From the NCBI RefSeq assembly GCF_029338175.1, contig NZ_CP119862.1:4372839-4436838 (forward strand): 64,000 nt of DNA, in the 5' to 3' direction. Shown one piece after another: positions 44,911 through 55,607 of this stretch. Numbering within the stretch: position 1 is the first letter of the stretch; the number at the start of each line of letters is the position of its first letter. A program made the position numbers and the translations under genes. The DNA comes from Citrobacter enshiensis (lineage in GTDB: Bacteria; Pseudomonadota; Gammaproteobacteria; Enterobacterales; Enterobacteriaceae). The notes beneath the pieces were generated by a model. The model saw nothing but the letters and a program-made list of their open reading frames with translations, made no database searches and was not told the origin of the DNA.

Positions 44911-46542
44911 ATGAGACATTCCCTGCAACGCCTCGCTGTGCGTAAACGGCCAATGAAACTCGGTACGACGGTGATACTGATGGTCAGCGCCGTTCTGTTC
45001 TCCGTGCTGTTGGTTGTCCATCTGATTTACTTCTCACAAATCAGTCAGATGACCCGCGACGCGCTGGCGAATAAAGCGCTGGCGGTGGCGCGGACGTTGG
45101 CGGACTCCCCGGAAGTTCGCCACGGCCTCGAGAAAAAACCCGAAGAAAGCGGTCTTCAGACGATTGCCGAAGCCGTCAGTAAGCGCAACGATTTGTTGTT
45201 TGTCGTGATCACCAATATGCAGAGCATCCGCTACTCGCACCCCGAAGCGCAACGCATCGGCAAACCGTTTAAAGGCGACGACATCCTTTTGGCCTTGCAG
45301 GGAAAAGAAAACGTTGCCATCAATCGCGGCTTTCTGGCGAAAGCGCTGCGGGTATTCACCCCCATCTATGACGAAAACCATCAACAAATCGGCGTCGTCG
45401 CTATTGGCCTCGAACTCAGCCGGGTCACCGAACAAATCAACAACAGCCGCGGGAGCATTATCTGGTCTGTTTTATTTGGCGCACTGGTCGGTCTGTTAGG
45501 CGCTTACGTGCTGGTCAGGGTGCTAAAACGCATTCTGTTTGGCCTGGAACCCTACGAAATCTCCACGCTTTTTGAACAGCGTCAGGCCATGCTGCAATCC
45601 ATGAAAGAGGGGGTGATCGCGGTCAACAGCAGCGGCGAAGTGACGCTGATAAACCAGGCGGCGCAGGAACTGCTCGCCTGGCGAAAATCCCAGGATGATG
45701 CGCAGCTCTCCACCCTCAGCCATGCCTGGTCGCAGGTTGTGGATCTCAGCGAAGTGCTTCGCGACGGCAAACCACGCCGCGACGAAGAGATAAACATCAA
45801 AGACCGGTTGCTGTTAATCAACACCGTCCCGGTGCGTAGCAATGGGAAAATCATCGGCGCAATCTCAACCTTCAGGGATAAAACTGAGGTTCGCCAGCTC
45901 ATGCAACGACTGGACGGTATGGTCAACTACGCGGATGCACTCCGTGAACGATCCCACGAATTTATGAACAAATTGCATGTGATTCTGGGATTATTGCATC
46001 TGAAGAGTTATAAGCAGCTGGAAGATTATATTCTGAAGACCGCGAATAACTATCAGGAAGAGATCGGCTCACTGCTGGGAAAAATAAAATCCCCCATCAT
46101 CGCAGGTTTTTTACTCAGTAAGATGAATCGCACATCCGATTTAGGGCACAGTCTGGTGATCAGTAATGAGAGCCAGTTGCCGGAGTGCAGCAATGAAGAT
46201 CAAGTCACTGTGTTGATTACCGTTTTGGGTAATTTGATTGATAACGCGTTGGAGGCGTTCGATCAAACGCCCGGCGGCGAAATCAGCGTATCCTTACATT
46301 ATCGGCATGGTTTTCTACACTGCGAAGTGAATGATGATGGCCCGGGCATCGAACCCGAGCGAATAGCACACATTTTTGAGAAAGGCGTCTCGTCAAAGGG
46401 AACCGAACGTGGTGTCGGTTTATCTTTAGTAAAACAACAGGTTGAAAGTATTGGCGGTCACATTTCCGTCGAGTCGGAACCTGGGATCTTTACACAATTT
46501 TATGTACAGTTACCCTGGGATGGGGAGAGGAACCGCGTATGA
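44911..46542 (+). CDS. dcuS: C4-dicarboxylate sensor histidine kinase DcuS
   Basis: This is a 543-residue membrane kinase. The first membrane helix (TVILMVSAVLFSVLLVVHLIYF) is followed by a periplasmic PAS domain that binds fumarate, a second helix (SIIWSVLFGALVGLLGAYVLV), a cytoplasmic PAS domain, the phospho-acceptor histidine in RERSHEFMNKLHVILG, and the ATPase domain with NLIDNALEA and VNDDGPGI and KGVGLSL-type G boxes. It is intact. It overlaps dcuR by 4 bases. In E. coli DcuSR activates dcuB, fumB and frd, all within this window. Confidence 0.96.
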   Translation: MRHSLQRLAVRKRPMKLGTTVILMVSAVLFSVLLVVHLIYFSQISQMTRDALANKALAVARTLADSPEVRHGLEKKPEESGLQTIAEAVSKRNDLLFVVITNMQSIRYSHPEAQRIGKPFKGDDILLALQGKENVAINRGFLAKALRVFTPIYDENHQQIGVVAIGLELSRVTEQINNSRGSIIWSVLFGALVGLLGAYVLVRVLKRILFGLEPYEISTLFEQRQAMLQSMKEGVIAVNSSGEVTLINQAAQELLAWRKSQDDAQLSTLSHAWSQVVDLSEVLRDGKPRRDEEINIKDRLLLINTVPVRSNGKIIGAISTFRDKTEVRQLMQRLDGMVNYADALRERSHEFMNKLHVILGLLHLKSYKQLEDYILKTANNYQEEIGSLLGKIKSPIIAGFLLSKMNRTSDLGHSLVISNESQLPECSNEDQVTVLITVLGNLIDNALEAFDQTPGGEISVSLHYRHGFLHCEVNDDGPGIEPERIAHIFEKGVSSKGTERGVGLSLVKQQVESIGGHISVESEPGIFTQFYVQLPWDGERNRV

Positions 46543-47258
46543 TCAATGTCTTAATTGTCGATGACGACGCAATGGTAGCGGAGCTAAACCGTCGCTATGT
46601 TGCGCAAATCCCTGGCTTTCATTGTTGCGGAACCGCCTCTACGCTGGAGAAAGCAAAAGAGATCATCTTCGATGGTGAAGAACCTATTGACCTGATTTTG
46701 CTTGATATTTATATGCAAAAGGAAAATGGGTTGGATCTGTTGCCGATCCTGCACAGCGCGGGCTACAAATGCGATGTCATTGTTATATCTTCAGCAGCCG
46801 ATGCCACCACCATCAAAGACTCCCTCCATTACGGTGTGGTTGATTATCTGATCAAACCTTTTCAGGCGTCCCGCTTCGAAGAGGCGCTGACGGGCTGGCG
46901 GCAACGAAAATCCGCGATGGAAAAACGTCAGTACTATGAACAGTCAGAACTCGACCAACTCATTCACGGCAGCGCCTCCAGCGAGCAGGATAACCGACGT
47001 CTGCCAAAGGGTCTGACGCCGCAAACGCTGCGCACGCTGTGCCAGTGGATAGACGCTCACCAGGAAATGGAATTTTCCACTGATGAATTGGCAAACGAGG
47101 TTAATATATCTCGCGTTTCCTGCCGAAAGTACCTTATTTGGCTGGTGAACTGCCATATATTGTTTACCAGTATTCATTATGGCGTCACCGGCAGACCGGT
47201 TTACCGTTATCGTATTCAGGCTGAGCATTACTCGTTACTTAAGCAATATTGCCAGTAA
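46539..47258 (+). CDS. dcuR: C4-dicarboxylate response regulator DcuR
   Basis: This is the 239-residue partner of DcuS. The receiver domain starts MINVLIVDDDAMVAELN; the phosphorylated Asp is in LILLDIYMQKENG and the conserved Lys in YLIKPFQ. The C-terminal HTH includes TDELANEVNISRVSCRKYLIWL. It activates dcuB and fumB in E. coli, both downstream here. Confidence 0.96.
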   Translation: MINVLIVDDDAMVAELNRRYVAQIPGFHCCGTASTLEKAKEIIFDGEEPIDLILLDIYMQKENGLDLLPILHSAGYKCDVIVISSAADATTIKDSLHYGVVDYLIKPFQASRFEEALTGWRQRKSAMEKRQYYEQSELDQLIHGSASSEQDNRRLPKGLTPQTLRTLCQWIDAHQEMEFSTDELANEVNISRVSCRKYLIWLVNCHILFTSIHYGVTGRPVYRYRIQAEHYSLLKQYCQ

Positions 47259-47919
47259 AAAGAAAATGCAGACCTGGAGTTATTCGTTATATAATCGTAA
47301 AAATTATTACAATAATGAAAAATTACCAGGTCTCAGATTTAATTACCGCAATACAAAGCTTGTGCCAGATCAAACTGGGCCGTAATACGGCATTTAATTC
47401 AGTATCTTATAATTGATTTACGCCGCGTTGTTTTTAATTTCATAAGCGCTAACAAAAGTTATTTAAGTATTATCTGGCTTACAGAGTGTGTATTTTTATT
47501 AAAAAAGGATTTGCCTGAATTAGCTAAATACTTCAGGTAATTTAAAATAAGTAGCAATGGAGAACATGCTACATCTTATGAATACCGTATCTTTTCGTGA
47601 GCAGACGACTGATTCTACATTCCCGGATTATAATTCAATACCCCGGCGTGACTGCGATCACATAAATAAAATCTCTTTCTCTTTTAGCTGTGATTTACGT
47701 AATAGCCGAAGAGGTAGCGCTGATGATATGTTATTGAATAACTGGAATAACATACAAAAACAACAACACCAGCCACTGCTCATCATTAAAAGCCCTGCGC
47801 CCCATCGCCAGAGAGTGCTCATCTCTGAAAAGAACTATAATAACTTAAACATTTTTAATAATTTCCTAAAGAATCTGGCATTGCATTAATCGCAAATGCC
47901 GAGATAACGAATATTTGCC
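47259..47919 (+). other. A/T-rich dcuR-dcuB intergenic region, possible short gene
   Basis: A region of about 660 bases very rich in A and T. One open frame, 47557-47889 (110 codons, starting MENMLHLMNTVSFREQTTDS), could be real: a GGAG stands before its second ATG at 47566. It has no family likeness that I recognise and may instead be part of the dcuB leader. I see no RNA gene. Confidence 0.3.
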
Positions 47920-47952
47920 AATTTTTGATATGTGTACAGGAAATCAAAAATT
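47920..47952. promoter_or_regulatory. Inverted repeat upstream of dcuB
   Basis: AATTTTTGAT (47920-47929) and ATCAAAAATT (47943-47952) pair perfectly around a 13-nt loop, 51 bases before the dcuB start. The half-sites resemble those of FNR (TTGAT...ATCAA), but the spacing is too wide for one FNR site. It could be a regulator site or an mRNA hairpin. Confidence 0.45.
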
Positions 47953-48003
47953 GTCAGTGAGCCATTTAACAAAATTGACTGGGTTTTTCGCGAGGGTAAA
48001 TAA

Positions 48004-49344
48004 ATGTTATTTAGTATACAACTTCTCATTATATTAGTGTGTCTGTTTTATGGCGCCAGAAAAGGCGGTATCGCGCTGGGTTTGTTAGGCGGTATCGGTC
48101 TTGTCATTCTGGTTTTTGTTTTCCATCTTCAGCCGGGTAAACCCCCGGTCGACGTTATGCTGGTTATCATCGCGGTGGTGGCAGCATCGGCGACCTTGCA
48201 GGCTTCCGGCGGTCTGGACGTCATGTTGCAGATTGCGGAGAAGTTACTGCGCCGCAACCCGAAATATGTCTCCATCCTGGCGCCATTTGTAACCTGTACG
48301 CTGACTATTCTCTGCGGTACGGGCCACGTGGTATACACCATTCTGCCAATCATCTACGACGTTGCGATTAAGAACAATATTCGCCCGGAACGTCCGATGG
48401 CAGCGAGTTCCATCGGTGCGCAGATGGGGATCATCGCTAGCCCGGTTTCCGTTGCGGTGGTATCACTGGTAGCGATGCTGGGTAATGTCACCTTCGAAGG
48501 CAAGCATCTGGAATTCCTTGACCTGCTCTCTATCACTATCCCTTCAACGCTGTTGGGTATACTGGCTATCGGTATCTTTAGCTGGTTCCGTGGTAAAGAT
48601 CTGGATAAAGACGAAGAGTTTCAGAAGTTTATTTCCGTTCCGGAAAACCACCATTACGTGTACGGCGATACCGCAACGCTGTTAGACAAAAAATTGCCGA
48701 AGAGCAACTGGCTGGCGATGTGGATCTTCCTGGCCTCTATCGCAATCGTTGCTGTGTTGGGCGCCTTCTCCGAATTGCGTCCGTCCTTTGGCGGTAAACC
48801 ACTGTCCATGGTTCTGGTCATTCAGATGTTTATGCTGCTGACCGGCGCGCTCATTATTATCCTGACCAAGACCAATCCTGCTTCTATCTCAAAAAATGAA
48901 GTATTCCGTTCAGGTATGATCGCCATTGTGGCGGTGTACGGTATTGCCTGGATGGCGGAAACCATGTTCGGTGCGCATATGGGTGAAATCCAGGGCGTAC
49001 TGGGTGAGATGGTGAAAGAGTACCCATGGGCCTATGCGATTGTTCTGCTGCTGGTTTCCAAGTTTGTAAACTCGCAGGCGGCGGCGCTGGCGGCTATCGT
49101 TCCGGTGGCACTGGCTATCGGCGTCGATCCGGCGTATATCGTGGCTTCTGCTCCGGCGTGCTACGGCTATTACATTCTGCCGACCTACCCGAGCGATCTG
49201 GCGGCAATTCAGTTTGACCGTTCCGGCACCACCCACATTGGTCGCTTCGTGATTAACCACAGCTTCATTATGCCTGGTTTGATCGGCGTGAGCGTCTCCT
49301 GCGTATTTGGCTGGGTCTTCGCTGCCATGTACGGGTTCCTGTAA
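48004..49344 (+). CDS. dcuB: Anaerobic C4-dicarboxylate antiporter DcuB
   Basis: DcuB exchanges external fumarate for succinate in anaerobic respiration and also acts as a co-sensor of DcuS. It is intact and 446 residues with about 12 hydrophobic segments, starting [30 protein letters not shown]. The family stretches [18 protein letters not shown] and [27 protein letters not shown] are present. The regulation by DcuR, FNR and CRP is known for E. coli. It is followed by fumB after a hairpin (CGTGCCGC...GCGGCACG, 49355-49380). Confidence 0.96.
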   Translation: MLFSIQLLIILVCLFYGARKGGIALGLLGGIGLVILVFVFHLQPGKPPVDVMLVIIAVVAASATLQASGGLDVMLQIAEKLLRRNPKYVSILAPFVTCTLTILCGTGHVVYTILPIIYDVAIKNNIRPERPMAASSIGAQMGIIASPVSVAVVSLVAMLGNVTFEGKHLEFLDLLSITIPSTLLGILAIGIFSWFRGKDLDKDEEFQKFISVPENHHYVYGDTATLLDKKLPKSNWLAMWIFLASIAIVAVLGAFSELRPSFGGKPLSMVLVIQMFMLLTGALIIILTKTNPASISKNEVFRSGMIAIVAVYGIAWMAETMFGAHMGEIQGVLGEMVKEYPWAYAIVLLLVSKFVNSQAAALAAIVPVALAIGVDPAYIVASAPACYGYYILPTYPSDLAAIQFDRSGTTHIGRFVINHSFIMPGLIGVSVSCVFGWVFAAMYGFL

Positions 49345-49354
49345 CCACACTTCG

Positions 49355-49380
49355 CGTGCCGCACCGTTAAGCGCGGCACG
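49355..49380 (+). other. Hairpin between dcuB and fumB
   Basis: CGTGCCGC (49355-49362) and GCGGCACG (49373-49380) pair with a 10-nt loop. No T-run follows. It may stabilise the dcuB message, allowing different levels of DcuB and FumB from one transcript. Confidence 0.6.
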
Positions 49381-49439
49381 CACCTCGAAATAAACGGTGA
49401 ATGTTACATTCCTGATAAAAACGAACAGGCTGGAAGCAA

Positions 49440-51086
49440 ATGTCAAAAATTGAATTCACTTACCAGGCGCCTTTCCCTATGGGGGAAGACAAAACAGAAT
49501 ACTATCTGCTGACCTCCGAGCACGTTAGCGTTAGCGACTTCGAAGGAGAGTCGATTCTGAAGGTCGAGCCACAAGCCCTTACGCTTCTGGCCCAGCAAGC
49601 CTTCCACGACGCCTCCTTTATGCTCCGCCCAGCACACCAGCAGCAAGTCGCCTCCATTCTTCATGACCCCGAAGCCAGCGAAAACGATAAATACGTCGCG
49701 CTGCAATTCTTACGAAACTCTGAAATCGCGGCAAAAGGCGTGTTGCCAACCTGCCAGGATACCGGCACCGCGATCATCATGGGTAAAAAAGGCCAGCGCG
49801 TCTGGACCGGCGGCGGTGACGAAGCCGCGCTGTCAAAAGGCGTGTATAACACCTATATCGAAGACAACCTGCGCTATTCACAAAACGCCGCGTTAGATAT
49901 GTACAAAGAGGTTAACACTGGCAGCAACCTGCCCGCGCAAATCGACCTCTACGCCGTTGACGGCGATGAATACAAATTTCTCTGCATCGCCAAAGGTGGC
50001 GGTTCCGCGAACAAAACGTACCTGTATCAAGAAACCAAAGCCCTGCTGACCCCGGGCAAACTGAAAAACTACCTCGTCGATAAAATGCGGACGCTGGGAA
50101 CTGCGGCCTGCCCGCCATACCATATCGCGTTTGTGATTGGCGGTACCTCCGCGGAAAGCACGCTGAAAACGGTGAAACTCGCCAGCACGCACTACTACGA
50201 CGAACTGCCGACTGAAGGCAACGCACACGGCCAGGCGTTCCGCGACATTCAACTGGAGCAGGAACTGCTGGAAGAGGCGCAAAAACTTGGCCTCGGCGCC
50301 CAGTTTGGCGGTAAATATTTCGCTCACGATATCCGCGTGATCCGTCTGCCGCGTCATGGCGCATCCTGCCCGGTGGGGATGGGCGTCTCCTGTTCGGCTG
50401 ACCGCAACATTAAAGCCAAAATCAACCGCGACGGTATCTGGATCGAAAAACTGGAACAAAATCCGGGCCAGTACATTCCAGAATCCCTGCGTCAGGCGGG
50501 TGAAGGTGAAGTGGTTAGCGTTGACCTCAACCGCCCGATGAAAGAGATCCTCGCCCAGCTATCACAGTATCCGGTCTCCACCCGCCTTTCACTGACGGGC
50601 ACCATCATCGTGGGGCGCGACATTGCCCACGCGAAGCTGAAAGAGCGTATTGACTCAGGAGAAGGTCTGCCGCAGTACATTAAAGATCACCCGATCTACT
50701 ACGCAGGCCCGGCCAAAACACCGGCTGGCTACCCGTCGGGTTCCCTGGGCCCAACCACCGCTGGCCGTATGGACTCCTACGTCGATCTGCTGCAATCTCA
50801 CGGCGGCAGCATGATCATGTTGGCGAAGGGCAACCGTAGCCAGCAGGTGACCGACGCCTGCCACAAACACGGCGGCTTCTATCTGGGCAGTATTGGTGGC
50901 CCGGCTGCAGTACTGGCTCAGCAGAGCATCAAGCACCTGGAATGCGTGGAATATCCGGAACTGGGTATGGAAGCGATCTGGAAAATCGAAGTAGAAGATT
51001 TCCCGGCCTTCATCCTCGTGGATGACAAAGGTAACGACTTCTTCCAGCAGATCGTCAGCAAGCAGTGCGCTAACTGCGCGAAATAA
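49440..51086 (+). CDS. fumB: Anaerobic class I fumarase FumB
   Basis: This iron-sulfur fumarate hydratase turns malate into fumarate in the reductive branch. It is 548 residues, the full class I length, and intact. The three [4Fe-4S] cysteines are probably in [22 protein letters not shown] and the C-terminal region [13 protein letters not shown] with HLECVEY. The start [21 protein letters not shown] matches FumA/FumB; position after dcuB makes it fumB. It follows GGAAGCAA. Confidence 0.96.
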   Translation: MSKIEFTYQAPFPMGEDKTEYYLLTSEHVSVSDFEGESILKVEPQALTLLAQQAFHDASFMLRPAHQQQVASILHDPEASENDKYVALQFLRNSEIAAKGVLPTCQDTGTAIIMGKKGQRVWTGGGDEAALSKGVYNTYIEDNLRYSQNAALDMYKEVNTGSNLPAQIDLYAVDGDEYKFLCIAKGGGSANKTYLYQETKALLTPGKLKNYLVDKMRTLGTAACPPYHIAFVIGGTSAESTLKTVKLASTHYYDELPTEGNAHGQAFRDIQLEQELLEEAQKLGLGAQFGGKYFAHDIRVIRLPRHGASCPVGMGVSCSADRNIKAKINRDGIWIEKLEQNPGQYIPESLRQAGEGEVVSVDLNRPMKEILAQLSQYPVSTRLSLTGTIIVGRDIAHAKLKERIDSGEGLPQYIKDHPIYYAGPAKTPAGYPSGSLGPTTAGRMDSYVDLLQSHGGSMIMLAKGNRSQQVTDACHKHGGFYLGSIGGPAAVLAQQSIKHLECVEYPELGMEAIWKIEVEDFPAFILVDDKGNDFFQQIVSKQCANCAK

Positions 51087-51091
51087 CCGTT

Positions 51092-51121
51092 ACGGCCCGG
51101 TGTCCCATCGGGCCGTTTTTT
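51092..51121 (+). terminator. fumB terminator
   Basis: ACGGCCCG (51092-51099) and CGGGCCGT (51109-51116) form an 8-bp stem followed by TTTTT, 6 nt after the fumB stop. Confidence 0.93.
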
Positions 51122-51196
51122 CCTGTGAAATACAGGCGTTGAATTTTTCCCCGCGGCGGTGAATAGTGACCTTTTCCTTTGAGTCGCAAAATCATC

Positions 51197-51829
51197 ATGA
51201 CCCGCACGCTTAATCCCTTGATGTTACAAGCTGGCGCTCTCATTTTAGGGCTGATTCTCCTCTACACCGGCCTCTCTGCCGGGGAGAAACTCACCTGGTT
51301 GATGGAAGTCACGCCGGTGATTATTGTCGTCCCGCTGCTGCTGGCAACGGCGAAACGCTACCCGCTGACGCCCCTGCTCTATACGCTCATTTTCTTACAC
51401 GCCATCATTCTGATGGTTGGCGGCATGTACACCTATGCCAAAGTCCCGATTGGGTTCGACGTTCAGGAATGGCTGGGACTCCACCGTAATCCGTACGACA
51501 AATTGGGCCATTTCTTCCAGGGGTTAGTCCCTGCCCTGACGGCGCGCGAGATTTTGCTGCGCGGGCAAATTGTACGGGGGAGTAAGATGCTGGCCTTTCT
51601 GGTGTGCTGCGTAGCGCTGGCCATCAGCGCGACCTATGAATTTATCGAATGGTGGGCGGCACTGGCGATGGGCCAGGGGGCCGATGATTTCCTCGGCACT
51701 CAGGGCGATCCGTGGGATACCCAGTCAGATATGTTCTGTGCCCTGCTCGGCGCATTAACCACGGTGATACTGCTGGCCGGTTTTCATTGTCGCCAGCTAC
51801 GACGATACGCACTGCTGCCGGACTCCTGA
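51197..51829 (+). CDS. yjdF: YjdF inner-membrane protein (DUF2238)
   Basis: This 210-residue polytopic protein starts MTRTLNPLMLQAGALILGLILLYTG. Conserved parts include LTWLMEVTPVIIVVPLLLAT, RNPYDKLGHFFQGLVPA and GTQGDPWDTQSDM. Five to six membrane helices are likely. I used the ATG at 51197, as in E. coli, over an in-frame TTG at 51179. The function is unknown. In E. coli melB precedes it; here the mel genes are missing and adiA follows. Confidence 0.92.
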   Translation: MTRTLNPLMLQAGALILGLILLYTGLSAGEKLTWLMEVTPVIIVVPLLLATAKRYPLTPLLYTLIFLHAIILMVGGMYTYAKVPIGFDVQEWLGLHRNPYDKLGHFFQGLVPALTAREILLRGQIVRGSKMLAFLVCCVALAISATYEFIEWWAALAMGQGADDFLGTQGDPWDTQSDMFCALLGALTTVILLAGFHCRQLRRYALLPDS

Positions 51830-51847
51830 TCCCGGAATGACATCGTG

Positions 51848-51879
51848 CTTATCCGGCCTGTACACAGAGGCCGGATAAC
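51848..51879. repeat. REP-like palindromic element
   Basis: TTATCCGGCCT and AGGCCGGATAA pair around GTACACAG just after the yjdF stop. It is a REP/BIME-type unit. Confidence 0.75.
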
Positions 51880-52127
51880 ACGTTCGCACAGCCCCGGAGC
51901 AATATCACTATCAGCCAAAAAAATAGTTCACCTGTCGATAAACAACGGAATTAAAACGTTATTAATGCAGTTTAACACTCTGTTTATTAACACAAAAAAA
52001 AGAAAAATAGTGTGTTTTTCGCTCACTTTACACTCTCGCTTTCTCAGGATAATACTTGCCCGCGTCACATTCATACGGTGTGTCTGCAATCCGCAAATTG
52101 CATTACCTCCACAACGGGTAACAGATG

Positions 52128-54395
52128 ATGAAAGTATTAATTGTTGAAAGTGAGTTTCTGCACCAGGACACCTGGGTCGGTAGCGCCGTCGAACGCCTGG
52201 CGGATGTCTTAAGTCGGCAAAATGTCACCGTCATTAAGTCCACGTCTTTCGATGACGGTTACGCCATCCTGTCCGCCAATGAAGCCATTGACTGTCTGAT
52301 GTTCAGCTACCAAATGGAACAGCAGGATGAACACCAGAACGTCAGGCAATTGATCGGCAAGCTTCACGAACGCCAGCAAAATGTCCCGGTTTTCCTGTTA
52401 GGCGACAGGGAAAAAGCGACCGCATCGCTGGGCCGCGACCTACTGGAGCTTGTCGATGAATTCGCCTGGATTCTGGAAGATACCGCAGACTTTATTGCCG
52501 GGCGCGCCATCGCCGCAATGACCCGTTATCGGCAGCAACTCCTGCCGCCGCTGTTCAACGCGCTAATGAACTACAGCGACATCCATGAATACTCCTGGGC
52601 AGCACCTGGTCACCAGGGCGGCGTCGGTTTTACCAAAACGCCGGCAGGCCGTTTTTACCATGATTACTATGGCGAAAATCTGTTCCGTAGCGACATGGGG
52701 ATCGAACGAACCACTCTTGGCTCCTTACTTGACCATACTGGCGCCTTTGGCGAGAGTGAGAAAAATGCGGCCCGCGTCTTTGGCGCCGATCGTTCCTGGT
52801 CCGTGGTGGTGGGAACCTCCGGTTCTAACCGCACCATCATGCAGGCCTGCATGACCGACAAGGATGTGGTAGTGCTGGATCGTAACTGCCACAAATCCAT
52901 CGAACAAGGGCTGATCCTGACCGGCGCAAAACCGGTCTATATGGTGCCGAGTCGCAACCGTTACGGCATTATCGGGCCGATCTATCCGCAAGAAATGCAG
53001 CCGGAAACGTTGCAGAAAAAAATCAGCGAAAGCCCGCTGACCAAAGACAAAGTGGGGCAAAAACCGGCCTACAGCGTGGTGACCAACTGCACCTATGACG
53101 GTGTGTGCTACAACGCCAAAGAAGCGCAGGACCTGCTGGCGCAAACCACTGACCGCCTGCACTTCGACGAAGCCTGGTACGGTTATGCCCGTTTTAACCC
53201 GATTTACGCCGACCACTACGCCATGCGCGGTCAACCGGGCGATCACAGCGGCCCGACCGTTTTCGCCACGCACTCCACCCACAAACTGCTGAATGCGCTC
53301 TCGCAGGCCTCTTACATCCACGTACGTGAAGGTCGCGGCGCGATAAACTTTTCGCGCTTTAACCAGGCGTACATGATGCACGCCACCACCTCGCCGCTGT
53401 ATGCGATTTGCGCCTCCAACGATGTGGCGGTTTCCATGATGGATGGGAACAGTGGTCTGTCGCTGACCCAGGAGGTGATCGAAGAAGCGATCGACTTCCG
53501 CCAGGCCATGGCGCGGTTGTACAACGAATTCGCCGCAGACGGGGAGTGGTTCTTTAAACCGTGGAACAAAGAGGTCGTCACCGACCCGGCAACCGGAAAA
53601 ACCTACGACTTTGCTGATGCCCCGAGACAACTGTTGGCCACTGAACAGGACTGCTGGGTGATGCATCCTGGCGAATCCTGGCACGGCTTTAAGGATCTGC
53701 CGGATAACTGGAGCATGCTCGACCCGATAAAAGTCAGCATTCTGGCACCAGGAATGGGCGATGACGGCGAACTGGAAGAGACAGGGGTGCCTGCCGCGCT
53801 GGTGACGGCCTGGCTTGGCCGTCATGGGATTGTGCCGACCCGAACCACCGACTTCCAGATTATGTTCCTGTTCTCCATGGGGGTCACCCGTGGCAAATGG
53901 GGCACACTTATCAACACTCTATGCTCTTTCAAACATCATTATGACGCCAACACGCCGCTGGCGCAGGTGATGCCGGAACTGGTGCAGAACTATCCTGACA
54001 CTTACGCGAGCATGGGCATTCACGACCTCGGTGACACCATGTTTAGCTGGCTGCGTGAAAATAATCCCGGCGCGCGACTTAATGCCGCTTACTCCGGCCT
54101 GCCCGCAGCCGAGGTAACGCCGCGCGATGCCTGGGACGCGATCGTCAACAACAACGTTGAAATGGTGGCCATTGAAAACCTGCCGGGTCGTATTGCGGCG
54201 AACGCCGTCATCCCTTACCCGCCGGGAATCCCGATGCTGCTGTCAGGGGAAAACTTTGGTGATGAAAACAGCCCGCAGGTGAGCTACTTACGCTCGCTGC
54301 AGTCCTGGGACCATCATTTCCCTGGCTTTGAGCATGAAACCGAAGGAACGGAAATCGTTGATGGTGTGTATCACGTCATGTGCGTGAAGGCGTAA
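52128..54395 (+). CDS. adiA: Biodegradative arginine decarboxylase AdiA
   Basis: This PLP enzyme of 755 residues decarboxylates arginine to agmatine, consuming protons in extreme acid resistance. It is intact from MKVLIVESEFLHQDTWVGSAVERL to YHVMCVKA. The N-terminal wing domain is followed by the aspartate-aminotransferase fold. The PLP lysine is in FATHSTHKLLNALSQ and a cofactor-binding Asp/His is in RLHFDEAWYGYARF. Two adjacent ATGs (52125 and 52128) could start it; 52128 matches the family. AdiC and AdiY follow, as in E. coli. Confidence 0.96.
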   Translation: MKVLIVESEFLHQDTWVGSAVERLADVLSRQNVTVIKSTSFDDGYAILSANEAIDCLMFSYQMEQQDEHQNVRQLIGKLHERQQNVPVFLLGDREKATASLGRDLLELVDEFAWILEDTADFIAGRAIAAMTRYRQQLLPPLFNALMNYSDIHEYSWAAPGHQGGVGFTKTPAGRFYHDYYGENLFRSDMGIERTTLGSLLDHTGAFGESEKNAARVFGADRSWSVVVGTSGSNRTIMQACMTDKDVVVLDRNCHKSIEQGLILTGAKPVYMVPSRNRYGIIGPIYPQEMQPETLQKKISESPLTKDKVGQKPAYSVVTNCTYDGVCYNAKEAQDLLAQTTDRLHFDEAWYGYARFNPIYADHYAMRGQPGDHSGPTVFATHSTHKLLNALSQASYIHVREGRGAINFSRFNQAYMMHATTSPLYAICASNDVAVSMMDGNSGLSLTQEVIEEAIDFRQAMARLYNEFAADGEWFFKPWNKEVVTDPATGKTYDFADAPRQLLATEQDCWVMHPGESWHGFKDLPDNWSMLDPIKVSILAPGMGDDGELEETGVPAALVTAWLGRHGIVPTRTTDFQIMFLFSMGVTRGKWGTLINTLCSFKHHYDANTPLAQVMPELVQNYPDTYASMGIHDLGDTMFSWLRENNPGARLNAAYSGLPAAEVTPRDAWDAIVNNNVEMVAIENLPGRIAANAVIPYPPGIPMLLSGENFGDENSPQVSYLRSLQSWDHHFPGFEHETEGTEIVDGVYHVMCVKA

Positions 54396-54490
54396 CGCCA
54401 CAACACAACCGTCTGGTTTACAGTTTGAGGATGACGTGTCTCTGTGGTTCCTGAGTAATGCTGCAAAACAATAACACTGTCATACCTTTT

Positions 54491-54518
54491 GCGCGGGCCC
54501 ACCCCGCGCTTTTTTTTT
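54491..54518 (+). terminator. adiA terminator
   Basis: GCGCGGG (54491-54497) and CCCGCGC (54503-54509) form a GC-rich stem followed by nine T. It separates adiA from adiY. Confidence 0.93.
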
Positions 54519-54709
54519 GCGCGAATATCGGCGTGCGCAATGCGTAAAAAATTATGTACACACTAATAATCACCCTGGGTATTGTAATTCTATTCAGGCA
54601 CGCTATTTTATTGCAGCAATTGATTCATCATACAATTGAAATTATCTCCCGGTATCTCTCTCCTTTGGCGAGATCCGGTATTTTATGTTCATATTCCAGG
54701 AGTTCGGGT

Positions 54710-55471
54710 ATGAGAATTTGCAGCAACAAACCTTGCATAGTGGTATTAACTGAGAAAGATGTCTGGCTGAGAGTCAATGGCAAAGAGGCAGTCAATTTAA
54801 AGGCAAACCATATGGCGCTGCTTGCCTGCGAAAATAACATCATTGATGTTTCCTCGCTCAATAATTCTCTGGTGGTGCACATCAGTCGTGACATCATTAA
54901 AGACTATCTGCGTTTTCTAAATAAAGACCTTTCACAGGTTCCGGTCTGGCAACGCTCCGCAACCCCCTTGCTGACTGCCGTTTGCCTGACACCGGATGTC
55001 TTCCGCGTCGCGGCCGCGCATAGCATAGCGGAATCACAAAATGAGAGTGAAAAAGAACGCACCCGCTCGCTGCTGTTCACCGTATTATCACGCTTTCTCG
55101 ACAGCAAAAAATTCATTTCGTTATTGATGCATATGCTGCGCAGCCGCATCAGCGACAGTGTTTACCACATCATTCAGAGTGATATCCATAAAGACTGGAA
55201 TTTAAGCATGGTGGCCAGTTGTTTATGTTTGAGCCCGAGTTTGTTAAAGAAAAAGCTCAAAAATGAAAACACAAGTTATAGCCAAATTATCACAACTTGT
55301 CGTATGCGTTACGCATTGAATCAATTACTGATGGATGACAAAAATATCTCACAGGTTTCTCAACTGTGCGGATATAGCAGTACATCGTACTTTATTTCGG
55401 TATTTAAAGAGTTCTATGGTATGACGCCACTGCATTATGTCAGCCAGCACCGGGAACATCGGGCCATTTAA
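54710..55471 (+). CDS. adiY: AraC-family activator AdiY
   Basis: This is a 253-residue regulator, exactly the E. coli length, that activates adiA in acid and anaerobic growth. It starts MRICSNKPCIVVLTEKDVWLRVNGKEAVNL. The C-terminal double HTH has WNLSMVASCLCLSPSLLKKKLKNENTSYSQII and NISQVSQLCGYSSTSYFISVFKEFYGMTPLHY. I chose 54710 because AGGAG lies 8 bases before it. The open frame upstream to 54554 lacks homology. Confidence 0.94.
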   Translation: MRICSNKPCIVVLTEKDVWLRVNGKEAVNLKANHMALLACENNIIDVSSLNNSLVVHISRDIIKDYLRFLNKDLSQVPVWQRSATPLLTAVCLTPDVFRVAAAHSIAESQNESEKERTRSLLFTVLSRFLDSKKFISLLMHMLRSRISDSVYHIIQSDIHKDWNLSMVASCLCLSPSLLKKKLKNENTSYSQIITTCRMRYALNQLLMDDKNISQVSQLCGYSSTSYFISVFKEFYGMTPLHYVSQHREHRAI

Positions 55472-55607
55472 TCATCCCCCGATTTACGATGAGCCACAAT
55501 AATATCAGCATTGGCGATAACCCGGCCCGCTAATAAATAAGCGGTCTCCTGAGGGCGTATCATACGTCGTACTTTAACGTAGCGATTCACCTTTCCAGGA
55601 GATAAAC

